Positions 17,103 through 24,971 are shown, counted from the stretch's first letter. The stretch: 64,000 nt of DNA from Hydrogenobaculum sp. 3684 (GCF_000213785.1 NC_015557.1:906664-970663); one strand, 5' to 3'. Numbers and translations are program-made. Notes: generated from the letters alone by a model not told the origin.

Positions 17103-18771
17103 CTTAAAACCCTATTGGGCACTTGTAAGCCTTGTTATATTTGGTTCCATTTTAGAAGGGCTTGGCACGTCTTTTATGACATACCTTGTTAAAAGAATAA
17201 TGGATGATGTATTCATATTAAAAGAATCAAACAAGCTTTACATGATACTATATCTTTTTGCAGCGGCGGCTGTTATTATCCAAATTGGATTTTTCTTAAG
17301 GAATTTCCTTATGAATATGGTATCAGAAAAACTCCTTATGGATTTCAGAGAAAAGATGTTTTCATCGCTCCTTTACTCAAAGGTAGATTTTTTCATAAAC
17401 CATCCAAGCGGCGATATAATAAGTAGGTTCAACAACGATATAAACGCAATAAAAAATATACTTATAGACTATATGCTATCCCTTATAAAAGAACCCATTA
17501 CAGTTCTTTTGCTTTTGGGTGTTTTAATATATAGAGATATATATTTGACTGTTATAATAATCTTTGCTTTTCCCATCATATCTTATTCAGTAAAATACTT
17601 TGGAACAAAAAGGGCTAAATATGTAAAGCTAAACCAAGAGAGATTAGGTATTATAAATCAACATGTAACGCAACTCATAAGCGGCATAGAAAACATAAAA
17701 ATATTTGGAGCTGAAAACAAATTTTTGGAACGTTTTGTCCAGGCAAATAAGAACTTATTTAAAGCAGGTATAAAAACCATATTCTACACAGTAATGAACT
17801 CGATATTCAATCAATCTACTGGTTATATAGTTTTTGGTTTGGTGCTTTTATATGGAGGTTATAGGATAGTCCATGGTTATACTAGCGCTGGGAATTTTAT
17901 ATCCTATATAACTGCATTGCTCCTCATACAAATGCCCATCATGGAAACTCAAAAAGGCTTTATGAATATGCGCTCCTCAATCCCGCTTGTAAAAAGAGTT
18001 CAAGAGATGCTCTTACTTCAAAAAGAAAAAGACGGCACTATAGATATAAATAACCTCTTGGTACCTATTGTCATGAAAAATGTATATGTAACAATAGATT
18101 CTAAGGAAATTCTCAAAGATATAAATCTAACTATAAACCCAGGTGAAAAAATAGGTATAGTGGGACCTACCGGTGCTGGTAAATCTACGCTTCTTGATAT
18201 ACTTCCAAAGCTTGTGAGCTACAAAGGAGATGTATATATAAAAGATAAAAGTTTAGAAGAGATAACAAACAAATCGATAAGATCTAAAATAGCCTTTGCT
18301 TCTCAACATGTTTTCATATTCAACGATACTGTTAGAAACAACCTTTTAATAGCAAATCCAAACGCATCAGAAGAGCTTTTAATAAAAGCTATAAAACTAG
18401 CAAAAGCAGAGTTTTTGTTTACATTGAAAAACGGTCTTGACACCGTTTTAGGAGAATACGGATATACAGTATCAGGGGGCGAAAGACAAAGAATAGCCAT
18501 AGCGAGGATTTTTCTAACAAATCCAGATATAATTTTGTTAGATGAAATTACTTCAGCTCTTGATGTACATACAGAGCAAGCTGTTATATCAAATATTTTT
18601 GAGATTTTTAAAGATAAAACAATACTAATAGTGGCTCATAGGCTCTCAAATATAATAAATTGTGACAGAATTCTTTACATAGAGGATGGAAGAATATTGG
18701 AAGAAGGCACTTTTGAAGAGCTCATGAGAAAACAAGGCAATTTTTATACTCTATATCAAAAATCTAGATAA
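17074..18771 (+). CDS. ABC exporter, MsbA-like (lipid A flippase type)
   Basis: A 565-residue half-transporter with six N-terminal membrane segments and a C-terminal ATPase. It has Walker A GPTGAGKS, Q-loop ASQHVF, signature VSGGERQRIAIARIF, Walker B IILLDEITSALD and the switch His in VAHRLS. The size and fusion order match MsbA/lipid exporters, and lpxA and lpxI elsewhere in the window show that LPS is made. A drug-exporter role cannot be excluded. The start lies 29 bp inside argF; the 3' end overlaps the convergent DUF4416 gene by 8 bp. Confidence 0.85.
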   Translation: MEQIKWLLSNLKPYWALVSLVIFGSILEGLGTSFMTYLVKRIMDDVFILKESNKLYMILYLFAAAAVIIQIGFFLRNFLMNMVSEKLLMDFREKMFSSLLYSKVDFFINHPSGDIISRFNNDINAIKNILIDYMLSLIKEPITVLLLLGVLIYRDIYLTVIIIFAFPIISYSVKYFGTKRAKYVKLNQERLGIINQHVTQLISGIENIKIFGAENKFLERFVQANKNLFKAGIKTIFYTVMNSIFNQSTGYIVFGLVLLYGGYRIVHGYTSAGNFISYITALLLIQMPIMETQKGFMNMRSSIPLVKRVQEMLLLQKEKDGTIDINNLLVPIVMKNVYVTIDSKEILKDINLTINPGEKIGIVGPTGAGKSTLLDILPKLVSYKGDVYIKDKSLEEITNKSIRSKIAFASQHVFIFNDTVRNNLLIANPNASEELLIKAIKLAKAEFLFTLKNGLDTVLGEYGYTVSGGERQRIAIARIFLTNPDIILLDEITSALDVHTEQAVISNIFEIFKDKTILIVAHRLSNIINCDRILYIEDGRILEEGTFEELMRKQGNFYTLYQKSR

Positions 18772-19264
18772 CACTAAGATAATAATCTCTTGCCATTTTG
18801 AAAAATAGTTTTACTTTTTCATATCTATAATCTTGATAAGTCCAGTAAAAGGGCTTAAAATCTTTATAGATATAAATATACTCCATCTCTAAGAATATAT
18901 TTTTACCTATATGAATTCTAGCACCTCTTTCTTTGGAAGAAGCCAAAATAAGATGTTGTTTATTTATATAACCGGGGTCTATATTAACAGTCCTTTTAGA
19001 GTTTATACTAAAGAGTTTTTCTATTTCCATTGTTTTTAGCTTTAGACTTAAAATATCTGTATCTTCAAAAAGGTTTTTTGCATAAAGGTAAACTTTAAAA
19101 AGAGGTTTTTCCATCTCTTTTGAATAATATTTTTGAAGATTTTCAAAGTAAAAATGCTCCGATATGCAAAATCTGCCAAAATCTCCAAGCTCTTCTAATA
19201 CGGTGTATAAATTTTCTTCGTAGTTTTTGTTATAAAGTATGGCAAATATCGGCAAAGCTTTCAA
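18764..19264 (-). CDS. DUF4416 family protein
   Basis: A 166-residue soluble protein matching the DUF4416 pattern: an N-terminal FxxxLYNK segment, SEHFYFENLQKYYSKEM, RRTVNIDPGYI-like SKRTVNIDPGYI, LILASSKERGARIHIG and the C-terminal WTYQDYRY. The function of the family is unknown. It overlaps the argC stop by 4 bp, so it is the last gene of the rplM-rpsI-argC unit. Confidence 0.8.
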   Translation of the reverse strand: MKALPIFAILYNKNYEENLYTVLEELGDFGRFCISEHFYFENLQKYYSKEMEKPLFKVYLYAKNLFEDTDILSLKLKTMEIEKLFSINSKRTVNIDPGYINKQHLILASSKERGARIHIGKNIFLEMEYIYIYKDFKPFYWTYQDYRYEKVKLFFKMARDYYLSVI

Positions 19265-20265
19265 GGTATCACAGGGAACGTGTCAATACCAAGCGTTTCT
19301 TCTAAACCAAACATGATATTCATATTTTGAACAGCTTGAGAAGATGCTCCTTTACCAAGGTTGTCTATAGCGCTTATTATTTCAAGCGTTTTTAAGCTTT
19401 TATGATAATAAATATATATATAGCACATGTTTGTGCCTATTACCCATTTAGTATGAGGTGGTTTATCTGTTAGTTTTACAAAAGGTTCATCTTTGTAAAA
19501 ATCCTCATAAAGGGCTTTAAAATCAATCTCTTCTATGTCAAAAAGCTTTATGTTTGCAATCATCCCCCTTGAAGCAGGAATAACCATAGGACTAAACTGC
19601 ACTTCTAAACCAAGGTACAAAGACATCTCCGGGGTATGTCTATGCTTTCCTATGCCGTAGTAAAAAGCGTTTTGTTCCATGTATGGAAAATGAAATTCTT
19701 GTTTTAACTTAGCACCAGCCCCAGAAACCCCAGAAACAGCGTTTACTATTATAGGCTTTCTATAAGAGGTATTTTTTACAATAGGTAACACTCCCAGTAT
19801 AACAGCAGTAGGATAACATCCTGGATTTGATACGATATTGGCTTTTCTTATACCTTCTCTAAAAAGCTCTGGTAAACCATAAACCACTTCTTTAACAATA
19901 GACTCATGCTCAAGCTTATACTCTAAATTGTAGTATTCTTTAAAGATATTTTTATCTTTTAATCTAAAAGCTCCAGACAAATCTATAATTTTTACATTTT
20001 TAGAAGCGTAGAAAGGCACTTGGTCTAAAGAAGCTTCATGTGGCAAGGCTAAAAACACCACATCCACATCTTCAAGTTCTTTTGTAATTTTAATGTTTTC
20101 TATATTGGCAAAGTCTAAAACATCGTATAGGTACTTATCGTAGTGTGTAGAAGAAGATAAAGATGTTATCTTTACTTTAGGATGTTTTGATAATATCCTT
20201 AAAAGTTCTAAACCGGTATAGCCAGTAAATCCAGCTATACCAACTTTTATTATCTCTTGCTCCAT
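19261..20265 (-). CDS. argC: N-acetyl-gamma-glutamyl-phosphate reductase
   Basis: A 334-residue NADPH-dependent reductase of arginine synthesis. The Rossmann start is GIAGFTGYTGLELLRIL, the catalytic Cys is in SNPGCYPTAVILG, and the active-site His is in KHRHTPEMS. Length matches the family. Its ATG lies inside the last codons of rpsI (16-bp overlap), an unusual coupling of a ribosomal protein gene with an amino-acid gene. Confidence 0.95.
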   Translation of the reverse strand: MEQEIIKVGIAGFTGYTGLELLRILSKHPKVKITSLSSSTHYDKYLYDVLDFANIENIKITKELEDVDVVFLALPHEASLDQVPFYASKNVKIIDLSGAFRLKDKNIFKEYYNLEYKLEHESIVKEVVYGLPELFREGIRKANIVSNPGCYPTAVILGVLPIVKNTSYRKPIIVNAVSGVSGAGAKLKQEFHFPYMEQNAFYYGIGKHRHTPEMSLYLGLEVQFSPMVIPASRGMIANIKLFDIEEIDFKALYEDFYKDEPFVKLTDKPPHTKWVIGTNMCYIYIYYHKSLKTLEIISAIDNLGKGASSQAVQNMNIMFGLEETLGIDTFPVIP

Positions 20266-20690
20266 CTAAATTTGGCACGAGCACCCATTTTACCATATTT
20301 TTTACGTTCTTTAATACGAGCATCCACTTTGAGTAGACCTGCTTTTTTGAGGGTAGTTCTAAAATTTGGATTATAGGTCAAAAGTGCATCGGCTATGCCA
20401 TACATTATAGCTTCTGCTTGAGCAGACAAGCCACCACCGTTTACTATAGCGTAAACGCCAAACTTACCGTTGGTATTTGTAATGTTAAAGGGCAAAAGCA
20501 CTTTAGCAAAAGAGCTATCTCTTTGGAGATACTCTCTCATATCGTACTCTTTTTGTGAGTCTCTAGCTTTTACTATAAAACCATTGGCATTTTTGACAAG
20601 CCATACTCTAGCTACGCTGTCTTTTCTCTTACCTACACCGTGATAAGAGTTATCTTCTAAAACCTTAAAATTTCTAACCACTGTTGCCAT
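20250..20690 (-). CDS. rpsI: Ribosomal protein S9
   Basis: 146 residues. The C-terminal GLLKVDARIKERKKYGKMGARAKFRWSKR with the final basic tail is the S9 signature that reaches the P site; GVGKRKDSVARVWL is the N-terminal signature. The N-terminus is about 15 residues longer than in E. coli. It follows rplM by 12 bp, the usual order. Confidence 0.97.
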   Translation of the reverse strand: MATVVRNFKVLEDNSYHGVGKRKDSVARVWLVKNANGFIVKARDSQKEYDMREYLQRDSSFAKVLLPFNITNTNGKFGVYAIVNGGGLSAQAEAIMYGIADALLTYNPNFRTTLKKAGLLKVDARIKERKKYGKMGARAKFRWSKR

Positions 20691-20702
20691 AATATACTCC
20701 TT

Positions 20703-21137
20703 TTACTTAAGAGGTTTAGGGTTTTGAGCTATGTGAGGATGCTTATCGGTTTCATAAACTTTCAACCTTTTCAATATCCTATGACCAAGCCTATTTTTAG
20801 GTAGCATCCTCTTTACCGCCAACATAATAACTTGGTTTGGATTGGTTTCCAACATGAAACCAAGAGACTTCTCTTTGAGACCGCCTGGATGGTTTGTATG
20901 AAACTTATAGACTTTATCTCTTAGCTTATTACCTGTGGTTTTTACCAGTTTAGAGTTTATAACTATTACAAAATCACCACAATCTACATCTGGTTGATAT
21001 ATAGGCTTGTGCTTACCCCTTAAGATGCTGGCGCATTTAGCTGCAAGTCTTCCTAACACCATATCCTTAGCGTCTATTATCCAATACTCTCTTTTAATAT
21101 CCTGTGGTTTTGGCCTTATAGTCTTCACGCTATCCAT
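20703..21137 (-). CDS. rplM: Ribosomal protein L13
   Basis: 144 residues with the L13 signatures WYVIDAK-like YWIIDAKDMVLGRLAAKCASIL, GDFVIVINSKLV and VIMLAVKRMLPKNRLGHRILKRLKVY. GGAGG lies upstream of the ATG, and a good promoter precedes it at 21172-21199. First gene of rplM-rpsI-argC-DUF4416. Confidence 0.97.
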   Translation of the reverse strand: MDSVKTIRPKPQDIKREYWIIDAKDMVLGRLAAKCASILRGKHKPIYQPDVDCGDFVIVINSKLVKTTGNKLRDKVYKFHTNHPGGLKEKSLGFMLETNPNQVIMLAVKRMLPKNRLGHRILKRLKVYETDKHPHIAQNPKPLK

Positions 21138-21171
21138 ATTGCCTCCATTTTATAAAACTTAATAGCCTATT

Positions 21172-21199
21172 ATTATACCATATATAAAGTAAAAGTCAA
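21172..21199 (-). promoter_or_regulatory. Sigma-70-type promoter of rplM-rpsI
   Basis: On the minus strand TTGACT (21199-21194) and TATAAT (21177-21172) are 16 bp apart; the leader would be about 28 nt with GGAGG before the ATG. Confidence 0.8.
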
Positions 21200-21208
21200 T
21201 ATCAATGC

Positions 21209-21236
21209 ACAAGTTTACTACATCGTGAACACATAC
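21209..21236. repeat. Copy 1 of a dispersed ~28-bp motif
   Basis: This stretch, beginning ACAAGTTTACTACATC and containing CTACATCGTGAA, matches 39885-39912 at about 24 of 28 positions. Both copies are intergenic. Meaning unknown. Confidence 0.5.
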
Positions 21237-21301
21237 TTTTAACAAGGTGTGCGCTCACACTCTATCTGAACTCATACAGTATTTAAAGGATACGTTTTCT
21301 T

Positions 21302-22447
21302 TTTCTTAACCCACACGGTTCAGATGAAACTATTATTACACACCTTCCACAACACATTTAAAGCAACTTCTTAACCCACACGGTTCAGATGAAACAAATT
21401 TCTTTCTCTTTGGCTTCAATCTTTCGTAAAGCTTCTTAACCCACACGGTTCAGATGAAACTGTCCATCCCACGTTAAAGATTTAGCGTAGTAGATAGCTT
21501 CTTAACCCACACGGTTCAGATGAAACAGTCCAATTTATAAAGTCTTGCACTGCTTGATTGACTCTTCTTAACCCACACGGTTCAGATGAAACACTTTGTT
21601 GAAAGGAACATTAACAATGTAAAAGAAGTACTTCTTAACCCACACGGTTCAGATGAAACTCAGTCCATCATTGTCTGTGACGCTAAAATGTGTCTTCTTA
21701 ACCCACACGGTTCAGATGAAACTGTGTTTAGTTTGACAGGGTCTAATATGCCAAGCCATCTTCTTAACCCACACGGTTCAGATGAAACTTGCGAGAAAAG
21801 AAAATGAAGAAAATCTTAAAAGGCTTCTTAACCCACACGGTTCAGATGAAACCGTTGTAAGCAAGTAGTTCAATCGCAGCGTCCATGATCTTCTTAACCC
21901 ACACGGTTCAGATGAAACAGCTGTGGATTAGGATTTTCAAACTCTTAGAACAAGCCTTCTTAACCCACACGGTTCAGATGAAACAGAATCATTAGGATTG
22001 TTTGCATTTGATATACAAGACTTCTTAACCCACACGGTTCAGATGAAACACACTTATACACTCTACACCAAAGCATAAACTCTGGACTTCTTAACCCACA
22101 CGGTTCAGATGAAACCAAGTTTTGAATTTCAAACACCATTCCCTAATTTAACTTCTTAACCCACACGGTTCAGATGAAACTATGATTTGTATCAAGAAAT
22201 AGAGTATTTTTTTATGATATGGCTTCTTAACCCACACGGTTCAGATGAAACATATCATTTTTATAGATTAGAGTCAATATTGTAAAACTTCTTAACCCAC
22301 ACGGTTCAGATGAAACGCGATATTAAAAAATGAAGATTTCAAGCCTGATAGAGGCTTCTTAACCCACACGGTTCAGATGAAACCTTCCAAAGATACAGTT
22401 TAAATTTGTAGATGCCAACTTCTTAACCCACACGGTTCAGATGAAAC
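21302..22447 (-). CRISPR. CRISPR array 1: 18 repeats, 17 spacers
   Basis: A 29-bp repeat, beginning CTTCTTAACC and ending AGATGAAAC on the plus strand, occurs 18 times. Repeat starts: 21302, 21367, 21432, 21498, 21564, 21631, 21694, 21760, 21824, 21890, 21956, 22021, 22087, 22152, 22223, 22288, 22355, 22419. Spacers are 34-38 bp except one of 42 bp (22181-22222). Only the first repeat differs (C to T at its first base, 21302), marking the trailing end. A consensus promoter beyond 22447 points into the array, so it is read on the minus strand, where the repeat begins GTTTCATCTG and ends in TTAAGAAG. No cas genes are in the window, so the type cannot be set; the form resembles type I-B or III repeats. 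Confidence 0.97.
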
Positions 22448-22467
22448 CAGAAATCACTACTCCTAAT

Positions 22468-22496
22468 ATTATATAGTGTATCAATGGTTTTGTCAA
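22468..22496 (-). promoter_or_regulatory. Consensus promoter in the leader of CRISPR array 1
   Basis: On the minus strand TTGACA (22496-22491) and TATAAT (22473-22468) are separated by exactly 17 bp, a perfect sigma-70 consensus. Predicted start is near 22461, about 14 nt before the first repeat. Array 2 lacks this segment. Confidence 0.9.
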
Positions 22497-22579
22497 GGGG
22501 GTACCCCTCGCAAATGAAGGTAATTTTCCGAAAATGCCAGATTCTGCAAAGTTTAGTGTACCGTTATCAAGTTTAAATC

Positions 22580-22676
22580 ATTGTCTAACAAGCTTTTTAC
22601 AAATTCGCCGTAATTACGGTTTTATGGTTTTATGTACTTACGGTTTTACGGCAAAATTAATCGCTTGTTAGACAAT
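22580..22676. repeat. 97-bp inverted-repeat-bounded segment in the leader region
   Basis: Perfect 14-bp arms ATTGTCTAACAAGC (22580-22593) and GCTTGTTAGACAAT (22663-22676) enclose 69 bp rich in ACGGTTTTA-type repeats and the 12-bp palindrome CCGTAATTACGG (22608-22619). It encodes nothing. Array 2's homologous block begins inside the left arm. It could be a miniature element or a regulatory structure. Confidence 0.7.
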
Positions 22677-22904
22677 AAGTTGGAAGGCTAATAAAACTTA
22701 TTTTTGTATAAACAATCCACTAAAACCCCTAACTAAAAAAGTTAAAAATGCCGTGGGGGTTATCAAAAGTATGTAAAAACTCTCTACACATATTCAGCTA
22801 TTGAAGTACGGCCAGCTCTTAAGAAAAACTTAAGAGGCTCAATAAGCCCCAATGTAGATAGTATAACATATTTTAATCCGAAGGTGTATAAGTTGAGTGA
22901 GCAC
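22587..22904. repeat. Duplicated leader-side block, copy 1
   Basis: This 318-bp non-coding stretch is nearly identical to 24467-24792, which directly abuts array 2. The difference is mainly an 8-bp length change in the ACGG repeats and scattered substitutions. It contains a stem AACCCC/GGGGTT around a TAACT/AGTTA hairpin, and a perfect hairpin CTCTTAAG/CTTAAGAG. On the minus strand it lies upstream of the array, so it is the distal part of the leader. Confidence 0.85.
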
Positions 22905-23033
22905 GTCTTATATGCCTGTCTTTTTAACAGAGACATGTTATAAGACAAGTTCACACATTACAAGCATACAACAATTTATATGTTTAAGATATAGCAAACT
23001 TGCACGTTTGATTGAAGTAGGTGGGTTTTTAGC

Positions 23034-23993
23034 TTACAAAATCTCTTCAATCTTACCAGCCAGTATAACCTTTTTAAACATGTCATCTAAAATCTGTATA
23101 TCATCTGTGTTTTCTATCTTTTCTTCAAGTTCTTTTGGTAGTACTCCAAACTTGATAAGGACAGCACTCTTGATGTCATCTTTTTTGGTTTTAAGAGATC
23201 CTTTTTCTAATCCTTCTTGCAATCCTTCTTGCCTACCTTTTTTTAATCCTTCCATCATCCACTTTTCTGTTAGTGTCATAATCTTCTCGTCACCTCCTGT
23301 TAGCTCTTTTAAAATACTTTCAACTTCCTCAGGGTTATTCTTCACAGATACAATATAATCAATCGTTAAAAATATGCAATGAGATTTTTCTATATAATCA
23401 TGGGTTTTGATATAATCAGCTATAAGCTCAAGTACTTTTATAAAGCCTTTTATGCTATCAAATATATGCTTCATTGCAAGCATAGCCCACTGTGTGCAAA
23501 GATCTTGATGTGCCTTACTTATAATATCTTCATCTGATATTCGATTTAAATCTATAAGTATATAGTTTAGCTTAGATGCGTATTTTTCTAATTTGGTATT
23601 TTTAACAATAGGTAAAGATGTGGGTACGTTCCATTCACCTTTTCCATGATAAAAAACAATGTTGATAATAGGAGGGTAATAATCTTTTTCTTTTATAGCT
23701 TCTTCCCAGATAGCGGCGTTGTAGTATAGAAGCTGAATAGGTAATTCTTTATCAAGATAAGATTTGTGTTCAAGTACAATCCTTATATAAGCATCTTGAT
23801 CTTCTACCTTGCAGCTAAAAAGTAAATCAAGCATAAACTTTTGAGATTTAGAAGAAAACTTTTCTGTATTAACAGGTGTTATAGAGTGTATCTCTTGCCC
23901 TATATCTTTAGCAAAGATATCAAGAAGCAATTTTACCCTCTTAGGGTCAGAAAATATCTGCTTAAAAAATGAATCATGGGGCTGTATATCCAT
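23034..23993 (-). CDS. Rpn family (PD-(D/E)XK, transposase_31-type) nuclease
   Basis: A 319-residue protein of the Rpn/YhgA-like family, recombination-promoting nucleases formerly called transposases. The N-terminal HDSFFKQIFSDPKRVKLLLDIF is the family start; the nuclease site is D56 in MLDLLF and E75-x-K77 in VLEHKSY. A C-terminal repeat of GLKKGRQEGLQEGLEKG type is also characteristic. Such proteins nick or cut DNA and stimulate RecA-independent recombination; they are common in mobile or repeat-rich regions. It lies between the two CRISPR arrays. TAAAAT at 24000-24005 is 6 nt before the ATG. Confidence 0.85.
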   Translation of the reverse strand: MDIQPHDSFFKQIFSDPKRVKLLLDIFAKDIGQEIHSITPVNTEKFSSKSQKFMLDLLFSCKVEDQDAYIRIVLEHKSYLDKELPIQLLYYNAAIWEEAIKEKDYYPPIINIVFYHGKGEWNVPTSLPIVKNTKLEKYASKLNYILIDLNRISDEDIISKAHQDLCTQWAMLAMKHIFDSIKGFIKVLELIADYIKTHDYIEKSHCIFLTIDYIVSVKNNPEEVESILKELTGGDEKIMTLTEKWMMEGLKKGRQEGLQEGLEKGSLKTKKDDIKSAVLIKFGVLPKELEEKIENTDDIQILDDMFKKVILAGKIEEIL

Positions 23994-23999
23994 AGATCT

Positions 24000-24005
24000 A
24001 TTTTA
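24000..24005 (-). promoter_or_regulatory. -10 box of the Rpn nuclease gene, leaderless arrangement
   Basis: Minus-strand TAAAAT sits 6 nt before the ATG at 23993; there is no Shine-Dalgarno. Confidence 0.5.
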
Positions 24006-24041
24006 CTACAAATTAAAAGTATTTAGAGGATACGTTTTCTT

Positions 24042-24466
24042 CTTCTTAACCCACACGGTTCAGATGAAACTGATTATGAGTTATTGACAAATGATACGGT
24101 ACAATGCTTCTTAACCCACACGGTTCAGATGAAACTTTTGGTGTGTTTTATAAAGCCAACAAGAACGATAAACTTCTTAACCCACACGGTTCAGATGAAA
24201 CTGTGTAAGAGTGTAGGATAATGATGCCCAATCATATGATCTTCTTAACCCAAACGGTTCAGATGAAACGAATTGAAAAAGGTACCACACAAGTGGTACC
24301 TCATTGCTTCTTAACCCACACGGTTCAGATGAAACAAGAGGATAACTCTTTCCAGCAATCCACACTACCGTCTTCTTAACCCACACGGTTCAGATGAAAC
24401 TCTTACCTACTATTTGACCTTCATACATAATAAAGCGCTTCTTAACCCACACGGTTCAGATGAAAC
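24042..24466 (-). CRISPR. CRISPR array 2: 7 repeats, 6 spacers
   Basis: The same 29-bp repeat as array 1, starting at 24042, 24107, 24173, 24241, 24307, 24372 and 24438; spacers are 36-39 bp. The repeat at 24241 carries C to A at 24253. The trailing flank (24019-24041) matches the flank of array 1 (about 21279-21301) over some 22 bp (AGTATTTA...GGATACG), so both flanks are shared. The last repeat abuts the duplicated block directly, without the promoter-bearing 139 bp present at array 1, so this array may be silent or read through. No spacer is obviously shared with array 1. Confidence 0.96.
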
Positions 24467-24792
24467 AACAAGCCTTTTACAAATTTGCCGTAATTACGGT
24501 TTTGCGGTTTTATGTAATTACGGCTTTACGGTTTTACGGTAAAATTAATTGATTGTCAGACAATAAGCTGGAAGGCTAATAAAACTTATTTTTGTATAAA
24601 CAATCTAATAAAACCCCTAACTAAAAAAGTTAAAAATGCCGTGGGGGTTATCAAAAGTATGTAAAAACTCTCTACACATATTCAGCTATTGAAGTACGGC
24701 CAGCTCTTAAGAAAAACTTAAGAAGCTCAATAAGCCCCAATGTAGATAGTATAACATATTTTAATCCGAAGGTGTATAAGTTGAGTGAGCAC
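24467..24792. repeat. Duplicated leader-side block, copy 2
   Basis: 326 bp nearly identical to 22587-22904. It begins at the base after the last repeat of array 2, inside what is the left inverted-repeat arm in copy 1. The hairpins of copy 1 are retained with a few substitutions. It holds no gene. Confidence 0.85.
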
Positions 24793-24800
24793 CTATAAAG

Positions 24801-24890
24801 ACAAGTATGCCACGATTCACAAGTCTGCCACACCCTACAAGTCTGCCACACCCTACAAGTCTGCCACACCCTACAAGTATGCCACGGTTT
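24801..24890. repeat. 18-bp tandem repeat, five units
   Basis: Five head-to-tail units at 24801, 24819, 24837, 24855 and 24873. The three middle units are identical (ACAAGTCTGCCACACCCT); the outer two are ACAAGTATGCCACGATTC and ACAAGTATGCCACGGTTT. Two more units of the same family occur at 49161-49196. The stretch is open in two frames, but only because 18 is a multiple of three; no ribosome-binding site supports a gene. Confidence 0.9.
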
Positions 24891-24920
24891 GGTACCTATA
24901 CTTCCCTTCATGGTACCCAC

Positions 24921-24971
24921 CACACTTAACTCCTTGTAAAATTTTAAGGAATATTTTAACAAGGTAGTGTG
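24921..24971. repeat. Long imperfect inverted repeat between the island and alr
   Basis: CACACT (24921-24926) and CCTTGT (24932-24937) pair with ACAAGG (24959-24964) and AGTGTG (24966-24971), with further A/T pairing inside. It lies 14 bp after the alr stop on the minus strand and could be an unusual terminator or an element end. Confidence 0.6.

Noticed and set aside
21586..21807. Open frame of 73 codons inside CRISPR array 1, with repeated LLNPHGSDET
   Set aside because: It is the translation of CRISPR repeats; there is no ribosome-binding site and the period matches repeat plus spacer.
22580..22676. Calling the inverted-repeat segment an insertion sequence
   Set aside because: No transposase is enclosed, no target duplication is visible, and it is part of the duplicated leader block, so it is listed only as a repeat.
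22905..22946. GTCTTATA/TATAAGAC arms after the Rpn gene as a terminator
   Set aside because: The arms are 26 nt apart with little inner pairing and no T run; too weak to call.
22897..23358. Plus-strand open frame opposite the Rpn nuclease gene
   Set aside because: It is a shadow of the minus-strand gene, whose motifs are clear.
24177..24386. Minus-strand open frame in array 2
   Set aside because: Same cause: CRISPR repeats read in frame.
24672..24967. Open frames on both strands over the 18-bp tandem repeat
   Set aside because: An 18-bp unit keeps the frame open by chance; no start signals, and the sequence is W-T-C-R repeats with no domain.
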